From NCBI GenBank assembly GCA_019694555.1, contig JAIBBS010000067.1:1-39075 (forward strand): a stretch of DNA of 39,075 nucleotides, written 5' to 3'. Both the position numbers and the translations under genes were made by a program. Below are positions 7,975-15,859 of the stretch, one piece after another; within the stretch, counting starts at the first letter, position 1; every line of letters starts with the position of its first letter. The notes beneath the pieces are model-generated. The model worked only from the letters and a program-made list of their open reading frames with translations, was not told the origin of the DNA and ran no database searches. This DNA comes from Nannocystaceae bacterium (GTDB taxonomy: Bacteria; Myxococcota_A; Polyangia; Nannocystales; Nannocystaceae).

Positions 7975-9015
7975 TCAGGGCGAGTTGGGCGAGTCGAAGC
8001 GCTGGAAGAACGCGGCCGCCGCGGGCGAGGCCCAGTCCTCGACCCACCAGTGGCCCTGATCGGAGTCGCACCAGATCATGGTGTTCTCGCCCTCGCAGCC
8101 CTGGTACTCGGCGCAGAACTGCGTCGGCTCGACCGGCACGGTCTGCTGGCCGCAGCCGTTTTCCTCGATCCAGAAGTCGCGCGCGTCGATGCCGTAGTGG
8201 TACGGCACGACCTCGTCGGTCATGCCGTGCATGCCCCACGCGGGCACCGGGCCGCCGCAGTTCTCGTGCTGGGTCGCGGTGCCGCCGAGGCCGGCGCCGC
8301 CGAACGCAGCCGCGCGCACGTACGGCGCGCGGTAGCACATCAGCGAGTCGGTGAAGTAGCCGCCGTCGGAGAAGCCCTCGACGAAGATGCGATCGAGATC
8401 GACGCACAGCTCGTTGGCGGCCTGGGTCGCGAGCGCGTCGAAGAAGTCGATGTCGACGCCGTTGGGGTTGCCGTACTCGAAGCCGTTCGCGCCGCCGAAG
8501 CCGGCGAGCGGACGACCGTTGGGATAGATCGCGATGGCCTGACCCTGCCACTCCTGCGAGATGCGGAAGCGGGCCTGTGCCGTCGACATGTTCTCGGTCA
8601 GGCCGTGGTAGCCGAACACCAGCGGGTACGGCCGCGTGTTGTCGTAGCCCTGCGGCAGCTCGATGATGAACTGTCGCTCGGTGCCGCCGACATCGATGAC
8701 GCCGCTGGTGATCGCGCCGGGCTCGCTGCCGCAGCCGGGCGAGACGCCGAGCCACTGCGGTTCACCGGTGGTGGTGTCGGGCGTGCCGCTCGAGCTGCCC
8801 TCGCCCGGACCCGCGGTGGTCTCGCCATCGCCGCTGGCATCGCCGCTGCCGCTGCCCTCGCCCGGTGCATCGCTGCCGTCGTCGTCGTCGATGACGCCGG
8901 TGCCTCCCGAGGTGCTGCCGCCGAGCTCGATGCGGGCGCCGGCTTCGACGTGGCAGGCGGCGAGCGCAGCGCCGACGAGGACGATCAGAGGACGGCGGGG
9001 ATCGGCGGCGGTCAT
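7975..9015 (-). CDS. Secreted alpha/beta-hydrolase (CE1/PHB-depolymerase-like esterase) lipoprotein
   Basis: 346-residue exported esterase. The signal peptide ends VGAALAAC (Cys21) and is followed by a Gly/Ser/Asp/Thr stalk to about residue 85. The catalytic region resembles the LpqC/feruloyl esterase/PHB-depolymerase group (carbohydrate esterase 1): oxyanion strand LVFGYHGLTE, nucleophile Ser216 in EGFSDGGYF, Asp267 in WGMHGMTDEVVPY and His322 in GHWWVEDW. Several Cys in the mature part could form disulphides, as expected outside the cytoplasm. ATG 9015 was chosen over upstream in-frame GTG/ATG codons because the signal peptide begins there. Likely acts on plant or microbial ester-linked polymers, but substrate is a guess. 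Confidence 0.87.
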   Translation of the reverse strand: MTAADPRRPLIVLVGAALAACHVEAGARIELGGSTSGGTGVIDDDDGSDAPGEGSGSGDASGDGETTAGPGEGSSSGTPDTTTGEPQWLGVSPGCGSEPGAITSGVIDVGGTERQFIIELPQGYDNTRPYPLVFGYHGLTENMSTAQARFRISQEWQGQAIAIYPNGRPLAGFGGANGFEYGNPNGVDIDFFDALATQAANELCVDLDRIFVEGFSDGGYFTDSLMCYRAPYVRAAAFGGAGLGGTATQHENCGGPVPAWGMHGMTDEVVPYHYGIDARDFWIEENGCGQQTVPVEPTQFCAEYQGCEGENTMIWCDSDQGHWWVEDWASPAAAAFFQRFDSPNSP

Positions 9016-9237
9016 CGGGCGGGGGGCTCGGCGTATGGTGACCGCTGGGCGCGGTTGGTTCGAGCCGCGGCCGCGCAGCGGCGCGATGCGACGCACGGGC
9101 TCGCGCCGCGCGGTCGCGCGCGTGAGCCGGAGCACTGCGCGCGCCGACGCCCGCGGACGGCGGACGTGGAAACCCGCCCGCGGCCGCGGGGCCGGGCCCG
9201 CGGCGCGGGTCCGTCACATCCGCCGGCGGCGGGTCTC

Positions 9238-9852
9238 ATGCTCGTTCGCATGACGCGACCGCACGCGATCGTCCCGCTGCTCCTGCTGCTCGCCGGCTGC
9301 CACGAGGTCGCGCCGCCGGGTGCCGCCGGTGCCATCGTCGCGGTCGAGCCCGCGGCGGCGGCGAAGCTCGGCGCCGCGGCCAAGCCCGCGCCCACGCGCA
9401 GCAAGCCCGGCGCCGCCGAACCCAGCGGCGCGCAGACGGGCAAGCTCGCGGGCATCACGTCCGCGCACAACGACGTGCGCGCGCAGGTCGGCGTGGGCGC
9501 GCTCGCGTGGTCCAACGAGATCGGCGCCTACGCACAGGCGTGGGCCGAGCACCTCGCGGGCAACGGTTGCCAGCTCGCCCACCACAGCGGCGGCAAGCCC
9601 TACGGCGAGAACCTCTTCTGGGGCTCGCAGCCGAGCACGGCCGCGGCCGTGGTGACGCAGTGGGCGGCCGAGCGCAGCGCCTACGATCACGCGACCGGTG
9701 CGTGCAGCGGCACGTGCGGCCACTACACGCAGCTGGTGTGGTCGAAGTCGACTGCGCTCGGTTGCGGCGTCGCCAGCTGTGCCGGCGGCGGCGAGATCTG
9801 GGTGTGCAACTACGATCCCGCCGGCAACGTGATGGGCGAGGCGCCGTACTGA
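9238..9852 (+). CDS. CAP/SCP-domain (PR-1-like) lipoprotein
   Basis: 204-residue lipoprotein with signal peptide ending LLLLLAGC (Cys21) and an Ala/Pro/Lys linker, then a CAP domain (residues about 75-204). Family hallmarks are plain: ITSAHNDVRAQVGVGALAWS, YGENLFWGS, GHYTQLVWSKSTALGCGVA (CAP signature 1) and WVCNYDPAGNVMGE (CAP signature 2). The His and Glu of the conserved cavity are present (AHND, YGEN, GHYTQ). CAP proteins occur widely outside the cell, with proposed roles in lipid binding or proteolysis, so no activity can be named. ATG 9250 is an alternative start giving a shorter signal peptide. Divergent from the esterase across 222 bp of GC-rich DNA in which I see no clear promoter. 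Confidence 0.9.
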   Translation: MLVRMTRPHAIVPLLLLLAGCHEVAPPGAAGAIVAVEPAAAAKLGAAAKPAPTRSKPGAAEPSGAQTGKLAGITSAHNDVRAQVGVGALAWSNEIGAYAQAWAEHLAGNGCQLAHHSGGKPYGENLFWGSQPSTAAAVVTQWAAERSAYDHATGACSGTCGHYTQLVWSKSTALGCGVASCAGGGEIWVCNYDPAGNVMGEAPY

Positions 9853-9862
9853 CGGCCGCGCG

Positions 9863-10102
9863 TCACGCCGCGCTCGGATACGTCGCCGGCTGGCTCGGCA
9901 TCACCGCGGTGAGGATGAGGTACAGCAGCACGCCCTTGCCGAGCAGCAACGCCATGCCGACGAAGGCGAGGCGGAACCAGAACGGATCGATCTCGAAGCG
10001 CGCGGCCAGGCCGCTGCAGACTCCGAAGACGACGCGAGGGGCGTGCGGGCGCACGAGCGGGCGGGTCACGGGGGAGGACAAGTCCCGCCGCGCTGTCACC
10101 AT
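9863..10102 (-). CDS. Small PspC-domain membrane protein
   Basis: 79-residue protein almost entirely made of a PspC domain. The signature VVFGVCSGLAARFEIDPFWFRLAFV is followed by a membrane segment (GMALLLGKGVLLYLILTAVM) and a short tail. PspC domains occur in phage-shock and other envelope-stress proteins and sit in the inner membrane. There is no pspA or pspB beside it, so this is a stand-alone relative rather than a psp operon. ATG 10102 fits the domain boundary. It converges on the CAP gene with only 10 nt between stops and follows the cysteine-knot lipoprotein gene by 55 nt on the same strand. Confidence 0.85.
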   Translation of the reverse strand: MVTARRDLSSPVTRPLVRPHAPRVVFGVCSGLAARFEIDPFWFRLAFVGMALLLGKGVLLYLILTAVMPSQPATYPSAA

Positions 10103-10157
10103 TCCCGGCCCGCGCGCGGCGCTGTGACCGCGATCGCATGCGCGGCGACGCGCGGCC

Positions 10158-10748
10158 TCAGCCGCACTGGAAGCCGCCGTTGCCCTGCACGCACGACAGC
10201 GGCGCGCAGCAGCCCCCGTTGCCCTGGCCGTTGGGCTGGCACGGATCGCCATCGACGATGCAGGCCTCGCAGACCTGGTTGTTGCCGCACTGCGAGCCGC
10301 TGCAGCACGGCAGCTGCTGACCCGCGCACACGTCTCCTTCGGCGACGCACTCGGGGTTGCCACCGCTCGACGAGCCCGCATCCGAGCCGCTGGAACCACT
10401 CGCCGACGCGCTGCCGTCGTTGGCAGTGCCACCGCTGCTGCCACCGCTGCTGCCGCCGTCGCTGCTGCCGTCGACGTTGCCGCTGCTGCCTGCGTCGGTC
10501 GCGGTGTCGCTGGTGCTCGCGTCGGTGGTCTGGCTGCTGGTCGCGGTGGTGCTCGCCGACGCGCTCGCGCTCGCCGACGCGCTGTTGCCATCGGTCGCAC
10601 TGCCGGCGGTGTTGGCGGTCGCGCTGCCGGTGCCCGAGGCGCTGCCGTCGGTGCCGCTGTCGTCGCCGGTCTGCACCGGATCGCCGTCGCTGGTGCAGGC
10701 GGGCAGCAGGAACATCGTCGCGAAGGCAAGTCGAAGCCGTAGGTTCAT
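10158..10748 (-). CDS. Stalked lipoprotein with tandem cysteine-knot-like modules
   Basis: 196-residue lipoprotein: signal peptide ending TMFLLPAC (Cys18), then about 110 residues of Ser/Ala/Thr/Gly/Asp low complexity, then about 65 residues holding 12 cysteines. These cysteines form two copies of one pattern, C-x6-C-x6-CC-x4-C-x5-C and C-x6-C-x9-CC-x4-C-x8-C. The order C..C..CC..C..C is that of inhibitor cystine-knot (knottin) folds. I infer a disulphide-rich head displayed on a flexible stalk from the outer or inner membrane. Knottins elsewhere act as toxins, protease inhibitors or binding modules; none of these can be assigned here. The start ATG 10748 gives a standard signal peptide. Confidence 0.8.
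   Translation of the reverse strand: MNLRLRLAFATMFLLPACTSDGDPVQTGDDSGTDGSASGTGSATANTAGSATDGNSASASASASASTTATSSQTTDASTSDTATDAGSSGNVDGSSDGGSSGGSSGGTANDGSASASGSSGSDAGSSSGGNPECVAEGDVCAGQQLPCCSGSQCGNNQVCEACIVDGDPCQPNGQGNGGCCAPLSCVQGNGGFQCG
10370..10665 (-). repeat. Low-complexity stalk coding region (Ser/Ala/Gly/Thr/Asp)
   Basis: Simple-sequence DNA made of short GCTGCCG/GCTCGCG-like units encoding the stalk of the cysteine-knot lipoprotein, including a run of alternating Ser-Ala. It is prone to length change and is in frame throughout. Confidence 0.6.
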
Positions 10749-10806
10749 GGTGGTCTCGCTCTCGGCCGGCTTGGTTCCGCGACGGCTCCGATCCGGCTCA
10801 ACGAAA

Positions 10807-11859
10807 TCACAGCGCCACCGCCACGCCCAGCACGCCGGTGCCCACCGGCAGCCCCCAGGCCGCGACGCGATGCGATGCGATGCGCACGCCGACGCGCGGG
10901 ATCGCGGTCGCCATCGCCGCGTCGAGCCACAGTCGCAACCGCGGGTGCAACGCGATCGACAACCCCACGTCGAGCTCGAGCAGCGCGGTCGCGACGAGAT
11001 CGCGACGCCCCACGAACGGCGGCGAGGCCTCGCCGATCATCCCGACCAGTGCCGGCCCCACGTGCAGGCCGGTCGCGACCACGGCGCGACGATCGCCACG
11101 GGTGAGGCGGAACCGCGGACCCACGCCGAGCCAGCCCGGCAGCACGCGCGCGGAGCCCTCGGGTGCGCGCGCGCGGGTGCCCGCGATCGGAGCCAGCGCG
11201 CGCACGCCCACGCCCACGCGCCGATGCGGCCACGCCTCGAACGCCAGCGCGGCCATGGCCATCGCCCCCAGGCCCCCGGCCGCGCCACAGACCGCCGGCC
11301 CCAACGCGAGCACGAAGCGCGGCGGCGGGGGCCGCATCGCGCGACGCACCGGCGCCGGCACCGACGGCTTCGGTCCCGGCGGCGGCGGTGTCTGCTCGAG
11401 CTCGCGGAAGCTCGCGCGCAGCAGATCGATCGCTCGCACCGCCGCGATGCGGGCACCGTCGTCGCCCGGCTCGAGCGGCAGGCTCCGCAGCGTGGTCTTG
11501 CCGGTCACACGATCGACGACCCACAGATCGAGATCCTGGCCGCGCGCGTCGACCCACAGCGCCGCGACCACCTGCAGCTCGCGCGCGCGCTCGCCCAGCG
11601 CGACGTGATCGGGACGCGTGGGTGCCTCGGCGTGCACCACCTCGAAGCCCAGCAACGCCAGCTCGGCGTCGAGCTGCTGCACCACCGCGGCATCGCGCGA
11701 GCCCAGCACCGCGACGCGAGCGACCGCGTCGGACTCGGCCGGCGGCGCCGCGGTGGCCGCGAGCACCGACGACGGCCACGCCAGCGCGAGCGCCCACGCC
11801 AGCCGCGAGCCGCCGCGGGCAGCTCGGCGCACCGGCGCGCGCGGAGACGACAGGCTCAT
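10807..11859 (-). CDS. Exported protein with possible outer-membrane barrel, third gene of sigma/FecR operon
   Basis: 350-residue protein not assigned to a named family. An Arg-rich N-terminus plus hydrophobic stretch ending SSVLA looks like a Sec signal peptide. Residues about 45-150 have alternating strands and helices (VARVAVLGSRDAAVVQQLDA, VAALWVDARGQDLDLWVVDR). They recall periplasmic domains that read the activity of an unknown ligand. After a Pro-rich linker, the last 180 residues alternate hydrophobic and polar residues (GVGVRALAPIAG, VVATGLHVGPALVG, VATALLELDVGLSIAL), consistent with a beta barrel. Its ATG overlaps the FecR gene stop by 4 bp (ATGA), so it is translationally coupled and probably part of the same signalling route. 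Function is inferred from context only. Confidence 0.7.
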   Translation of the reverse strand: MSLSSPRAPVRRAARGGSRLAWALALAWPSSVLAATAAPPAESDAVARVAVLGSRDAAVVQQLDAELALLGFEVVHAEAPTRPDHVALGERARELQVVAALWVDARGQDLDLWVVDRVTGKTTLRSLPLEPGDDGARIAAVRAIDLLRASFRELEQTPPPPGPKPSVPAPVRRAMRPPPPRFVLALGPAVCGAAGGLGAMAMAALAFEAWPHRRVGVGVRALAPIAGTRARAPEGSARVLPGWLGVGPRFRLTRGDRRAVVATGLHVGPALVGMIGEASPPFVGRRDLVATALLELDVGLSIALHPRLRLWLDAAMATAIPRVGVRIASHRVAAWGLPVGTGVLGVAVAL

Positions 11860-13109
11860 GGCTCCGCGAGGATGCGATCGGCGAGATCGCGATCGGGGCC
11901 GTCGGGCCAGCGCGCGCGGTAGCGGACCGCGGTGGCGCTCGCGGCCTCGGCCTGCCCGGCGCGTTGCTGCGATTCCATCAGCCGCCCCGTGGCCTCGCGC
12001 GCGATCGATCCCTGCGGGCGCTCGTCGAGGTAGCGCGCGAACCATCGCGCCGCGTCGCTCCACGCGGTGCCGCGCGCGAACGCGATGCGACCGCGCTCGA
12101 ACGCAGCCATCGCGGCGGCGTCGCTGCCGGCGAAGCGCTCGCGCACGGCGTCGAGCGCCTCGATCGCGCGCTCGGGCCGACGCGCGAAGCGAGCGACGTC
12201 GGCCAGTCGCAGCAGCTCGCGCGACGGCAGCCCCTCGCACAGCGACTGCCAACCCTGGGCCTCGGCGGCCGCGAGCGCCTCGCGGTAGCTCGCGCGCTCG
12301 GCCAGCGTTCGCCAGTCGTCGGCAGCGGGCTCGGGCGCGCTGGGCCGCGCGCGCGCGCGTGGACGCGGCGTCGCCTCGGAGGCGATCGCGGGCGCGGGTG
12401 CGACCGGCTCGATCGCAGGCGCGGGCGCGGGCTCGCTCGCTGCGCCCGCGATCACCGTGGGCGCGGGCGACGGCGCGGCGGGTTCGGCCGCCTGCGCGAG
12501 CGTCTCGCCGAGCACCAACGTCTCGCCGGCGTTCATCGTGCGCGGCTGCTCGAGACCGGGGCCGTGCACGACCACGCTGCCCTCGTGCAGCGCCAGCGCG
12601 AAGCGACCGCGCGCCGGCTCCCACGCCAGCTCGAAGCGGGTGCCGGTGACGTCGACGCGGTAGGGGCCCGCGTCGAGCTGCCAGCTGGCGCCCGGCGTGG
12701 GCACGATCGAGGCCGTGGCAGCGCCAGACTCGAGCACCAGCTGTGCGCCGCGCTCGCGCAGCTGCACCACGCGCGCGCGGCTGGCCGGCGCGAGCACGAC
12801 TGCGCTGCCGTCGGAGAAGTGCAGCGGCTGCGGTGCCTCGACGCTCGCCAGCCACTGCCCCGCCACGCCGGGCGTGTCGCCGACCTCGAACGTCAGCGCG
12901 CGGGGTCGCAGCGCGAGCACCAGCAGCACCGCGGCCGCCACCGCGACGAACGCCGCGACCATCGCGGTGCCGCGACGCGATGGCGCCGGTGCCGACGCGG
13001 TCTGCAGCAACCGTGCGCGGACCTGCGCGTGTGCGGGCTCGGGCGCCGCATCGTCCTGCGCCGCCGCGATCGCGCGGCCGAGCCCCTGCAGCGCCCGCTC
13101 GTCGCTCAC
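11856..13109 (-). CDS. FecR-type anti-sigma factor with TPR-like tail
   Basis: 417-residue single-pass membrane protein. About 50 N-terminal residues (SDERALQGLGRAIAAAQ onward) are cytoplasmic and would bind the sigma factor. One helix follows (MVAAFVAVAAAVLLVLAL, about 50-68), then a periplasmic FecR domain (SDGSAVVLAPASRARV, YRVDVTGTRFELAW, FALALHEGSVVV, MNAGETLVL). After a long Pro/Ala linker the C-terminal third is helical with TPR-like pairs (ASYREALAAAEAQGW, RPERAIEALDAVRERFAG, DAARWFARYLDE). The start is GTG 13109, which overlaps the sigma gene stop (GTGA) and has GGAGG 7 nt upstream. Such proteins hold an ECF sigma factor until a periplasmic signal arrives. The fused tail is more elaborate than classic FecR. 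Confidence 0.85.
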   Translation of the reverse strand: MSDERALQGLGRAIAAAQDDAAPEPAHAQVRARLLQTASAPAPSRRGTAMVAAFVAVAAAVLLVLALRPRALTFEVGDTPGVAGQWLASVEAPQPLHFSDGSAVVLAPASRARVVQLRERGAQLVLESGAATASIVPTPGASWQLDAGPYRVDVTGTRFELAWEPARGRFALALHEGSVVVHGPGLEQPRTMNAGETLVLGETLAQAAEPAAPSPAPTVIAGAASEPAPAPAIEPVAPAPAIASEATPRPRARARPSAPEPAADDWRTLAERASYREALAAAEAQGWQSLCEGLPSRELLRLADVARFARRPERAIEALDAVRERFAGSDAAAMAAFERGRIAFARGTAWSDAARWFARYLDERPQGSIAREATGRLMESQQRAGQAEAASATAVRYRARWPDGPDRDLADRILAEP

Positions 13110-13735
13110 GACGCCACCTCCCGCAGCCACGACGCCAACACCGGATCGCGCGCCGCGACCCGCTCGAATCGCGCGCGCGCCTGCGCCAGGCGACGCTTCG
13201 CGGTCGCGAGCGAGACCTCGCACGCGGCCGCGACCTCGTCGAGCTGCATGCCCGCGATCCAGCGCAGCCCGAACGCGATGCGCAGGTCCGCCGGCAGCCG
13301 CAGCAACGCCAGCTGCGCGCGGCCGACCGCGGTCTGCTGCTCGGGATCGGTCGCGTCGGCGATCTCGGGCAGCTCGCCGGGCGTGCGCAGGCCCAGGAAT
13401 CGTCGCGTCGCGCGGCGGCGCATGCACTTGCGTGCGGTGCGGACCGCGATCTGCAGCAGCCACGGCCGCAACGTCGCCGCGTCACCACGATAGCGACCGA
13501 TGCCGGTCATCGCCTGCACGAACACGTCGTGCAGCAGATCGGGCAGCTCGGGATCGGGCCCGAGCACGCGCAGCAGCACGCGCTCGATCGCCGCGCCGTG
13601 GCGATCGAACAGCGCCGCGATCGCGACGCGATCGCCGTCGCGCAGCCGCTCGACGTGGACGCGGTCGTCCGCCGAGGGCAGAAACGCCAGCTTGGCCGGC
13701 TCGGATCGCTGTGCCGCGGACGCCACGGTCGCCAC
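13106..13735 (-). CDS. ECF sigma-70 factor
   Basis: 209-residue ECF sigma factor directing RNA polymerase to a small regulon. Region 2 runs from DRVAIAALFDRHGAAIERVLLRVL through DLLHDVFVQAMTGIGRYRG to TLRPWLLQIAVRTARKCMRRR. Region 4 is LRLPADLRIAFGLRWIAGMQLDEVAAACEVSLATAKRRLAQARARFERVA. The start is GTG 13735; a second GTG 9 nt in is also possible. It is first in a three-gene operon with its FecR-type anti-sigma factor and an exported protein, each overlapping the next by 4 bp. This is the usual arrangement for cell-surface signalling, although no TonB receptor gene is present. Confidence 0.92.
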   Translation of the reverse strand: MATVASAAQRSEPAKLAFLPSADDRVHVERLRDGDRVAIAALFDRHGAAIERVLLRVLGPDPELPDLLHDVFVQAMTGIGRYRGDAATLRPWLLQIAVRTARKCMRRRATRRFLGLRTPGELPEIADATDPEQQTAVGRAQLALLRLPADLRIAFGLRWIAGMQLDEVAAACEVSLATAKRRLAQARARFERVAARDPVLASWLREVAS

Positions 13736-13804
13736 GCTCAGGTTCCCCGAGGTGGCGCGGACGGCTCAACTGTCGTTCGCGGGGCCGCGGCTGGGGTCCG
13801 CAGC

Positions 13805-13816
13805 GCCCGCGCGGGC
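13805..13816 (-). terminator. Palindrome after the HGD-D gene
   Basis: Self-complementary GCCCGCGCGGGC directly after the stop codon of the HGD-D gene and before the sigma operon. It could fold as a very short hairpin. Weak evidence. Confidence 0.25.
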
Positions 13817-15598
13817 TCACTCGGCGGCGAGGACGTCGGCGCGGCGCGCCGGGGCGATGCCCTCGGCGGCCATGCGCTCCGAGAGGTGCTTGACCATCCG
13901 TGCGGCGGTCCCGGTCACGCCCTCGTAGTGCGGCAGGTGATACAGCGGGCGGTTCACCTCGGGGTTCGCCTTCGCGTAGGCGCGGATCTGCTCGAGCGTG
14001 TACGGCACCTGCTCGAGCATCTCGGCGAACTCGCGCTTGCACTTCGCCTTGGCCTCGCCGAGCGCCATCTGCACGCGCGAGTGCGCGTTGATCTCGCCCT
14101 CACCCGAGGTCTCGATCGGCAGATAGATCATCTCCTTGAAGTGGTTGATCACGGCCGACTGCGCGCCGTCCGACTGCGTCGACGGCATGCAGCCGAAGGG
14201 CTTGAGCGACAGCACCATGTGCGCGATGCCCTTGACCGTGTAGTAGATGTTCTTCGCCACCTCGAGGTGGCCTTCGCCGCCCTCGGAACGCGTGTGATAG
14301 AATTGGTGCGCGAGGCGCTCCATCTCGAACATGTCGACGATCTCGTGCGTGGTCCCGCCGAGCGCCTCGCGCATGCGGTCGTACTCGCGACGGTAGACGC
14401 GATCGGCCAGCTCCATCGCGGTGCGCTTCTTGAGGTAGCGGCTGTCGAGCTCGAAGCGCTTGCCCAGCTGCCACCACTTCAGCTCGACCTGGGTCTCGTC
14501 GATCATGCGACGGTCCTTGGCCTTGATCTTCTCCTGCCACAACATGTAGGTCAGCCACGTCGCGATCGGCTCCGTGATGATCTCCGCGCCCTCGGTCTGC
14601 AGGAAGCGGAACATGTTGAAGTTGCCGTCGCCCTCGGTGGTCTGGGCCCAGAACTCGCCGGTGACCTTGACCATCGGCTTGGGCTGCAGGCGGTCGAGCT
14701 CGACCTCGTTCATGCGCCGGGCGACCTCGCGCAGCGGCTCGACGTAGTCGTTGCTGGTGACCATGTCGAGGAACTTCACCAGCAGGTCGAGCTTGTCGGC
14801 GCTGCCCGAGAGCAGCTCGCGCACCTTGCCGCGCAGCTGCGCGGGGCGCTTCTGCTTGACCGCCTCGCCGAGGAACAGCAGCGCCTCGTCGAGCACGCGA
14901 TCGACCTCGCCGGGCACGACCTCGTAGGGCCGCATCTGGTTGGCCAGCTCGTTGAGCAGGTCACCCATGTTGATGGCGTTGACCAGGCCCATGAAGAAGT
15001 CGGTGTTGAGGTTGAGCCCGGCCTCGACGTCGGCTTGCTTGAGCCCGCCCTTTTGCTGGAACAGCAGCACGCGGAAGCCGTCGAAGCCGGCGTTGCGCAG
15101 CGCGAGGCGGTACTCGGCTTCGTACATGCCGAAGCGGCACGGACCGCAGGCACCGGCGGTGACGAAGAAGTAGCGGTCGATGATCTCCTGCGTGCTCAGG
15201 CCCTTCTCGTCGCGCAGCCACTGCAGGTACTGCACGAGGTTGCCGACGGTGAAGTACGTCGGGTTGCACTGACCGTTGTTGCCGTACTCCTTGCCGGCCT
15301 GGAACGCGTCGGTGTTGGGCGTGGGCAGGACCTCGGACTTGTAGCCGAGGTTCTCGAACGCGCACTTGATGAGGTACTCGTGGCGGAACGTGAAGCCGCC
15401 GAACAGCAACGTCGTGTGCGCGCGCTGATCGGCGGTGAAATCGAACTCGACCGGGCGCTGGAACTGGCCGTTGATGGAGCGGAAGCTGACGCCCTCTTCG
15501 GTCGCGATGCGCTCGCGCGCTTCGTCGAGCAGCTGCTGCACGACGGGCTGCTGGATCACGCGGAGCAGGTCGCTGCGATGTTCGGTGGTGGTCGCCAT
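13817..15598 (-). CDS. 2-hydroxyacyl-CoA dehydratase-like (HGD-D / CoA activase-associated) protein
   Basis: 593-residue soluble protein resembling the HGD-D/DUF2229 half of large 'CoA activase' proteins related to 2-hydroxyglutaryl-CoA dehydratase. Conserved-looking blocks include NGQCNPTYFTVGNLVQYL, FVTAGACGPCRFGMYEAEYR, EGDGNFNMFRFLQTEGAEI and LSLKPFGCMPSTQSDGAQSAV. The cysteines in these could ligate an Fe-S cluster. The ATPase (BadF/BcrA-type activase), often fused to or next to this domain, is not in the window. ATG 15598 has GAGG 8 nt upstream, and the in-frame extension to 15781 is Arg/Pro-rich non-conserved sequence, so I reject it. A palindrome lies 43 nt upstream. Reaction and substrate cannot be stated. 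Confidence 0.82.
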   Translation of the reverse strand: MATTTEHRSDLLRVIQQPVVQQLLDEARERIATEEGVSFRSINGQFQRPVEFDFTADQRAHTTLLFGGFTFRHEYLIKCAFENLGYKSEVLPTPNTDAFQAGKEYGNNGQCNPTYFTVGNLVQYLQWLRDEKGLSTQEIIDRYFFVTAGACGPCRFGMYEAEYRLALRNAGFDGFRVLLFQQKGGLKQADVEAGLNLNTDFFMGLVNAINMGDLLNELANQMRPYEVVPGEVDRVLDEALLFLGEAVKQKRPAQLRGKVRELLSGSADKLDLLVKFLDMVTSNDYVEPLREVARRMNEVELDRLQPKPMVKVTGEFWAQTTEGDGNFNMFRFLQTEGAEIITEPIATWLTYMLWQEKIKAKDRRMIDETQVELKWWQLGKRFELDSRYLKKRTAMELADRVYRREYDRMREALGGTTHEIVDMFEMERLAHQFYHTRSEGGEGHLEVAKNIYYTVKGIAHMVLSLKPFGCMPSTQSDGAQSAVINHFKEMIYLPIETSGEGEINAHSRVQMALGEAKAKCKREFAEMLEQVPYTLEQIRAYAKANPEVNRPLYHLPHYEGVTGTAARMVKHLSERMAAEGIAPARRADVLAAE

Positions 15599-15631
15599 GC
15601 GGAGTCCTCGAGGTGTCGCGGGCAGGCTGGA

Positions 15632-15669
15632 CACGACCGTCACTGACACAGGTGTCAGTGAAAGTCGTG
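15632..15669. promoter_or_regulatory. Extended palindrome, candidate operator of the HGD-D gene
   Basis: Core CACTGACAC-AG-GTGTCAGTG (15641-15660) has perfect 9-bp arms. Outer 6-bp arms CACGAC (15632-15637) and GTCGTG (15664-15669) extend the symmetry after 3 unmatched bases each side. TGACAC/GTGTCA dyads of this size are typical of TetR- or GntR-type dimers. It lies between divergent start codons at 15598 and 15860, nearer the HGD-D gene. No regulator gene is adjacent. Confidence 0.6.
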
Positions 15670-15859
15670 GGCGTTTTCTCGCACGATTCCGCGGACCCGG
15701 CAAGTCCTCGACCGGCCGCGGTCCCAGGCCCTTGCGGCGGGGTCGCGCCGGGGCGGCAGGCCGCGGGGGCCGGTCGTGCACGCTCGGTCACGACCGCGAC
15801 CGGCGCTGCGCGGGCGCCCCCGCAACTCCCTGCGCGCGGGCCCGTCCCCAGCGGCAACG

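Noticed and set aside
9863..10102. Phage-shock (psp) operon
   Set aside because: Only a lone PspC domain is present, with no pspA or pspB neighbours.
12743..15646. 967-codon plus-strand open frame
   Set aside because: Antisense to the sigma, FecR and HGD-D genes, all with clear domains. The translation is compositionally biased.
15599..15781. N-terminal extension of the HGD-D protein by 61 residues
   Set aside because: Arg/Pro-rich, would run through the palindrome, and the ATG at 15598 has a Shine-Dalgarno sequence.
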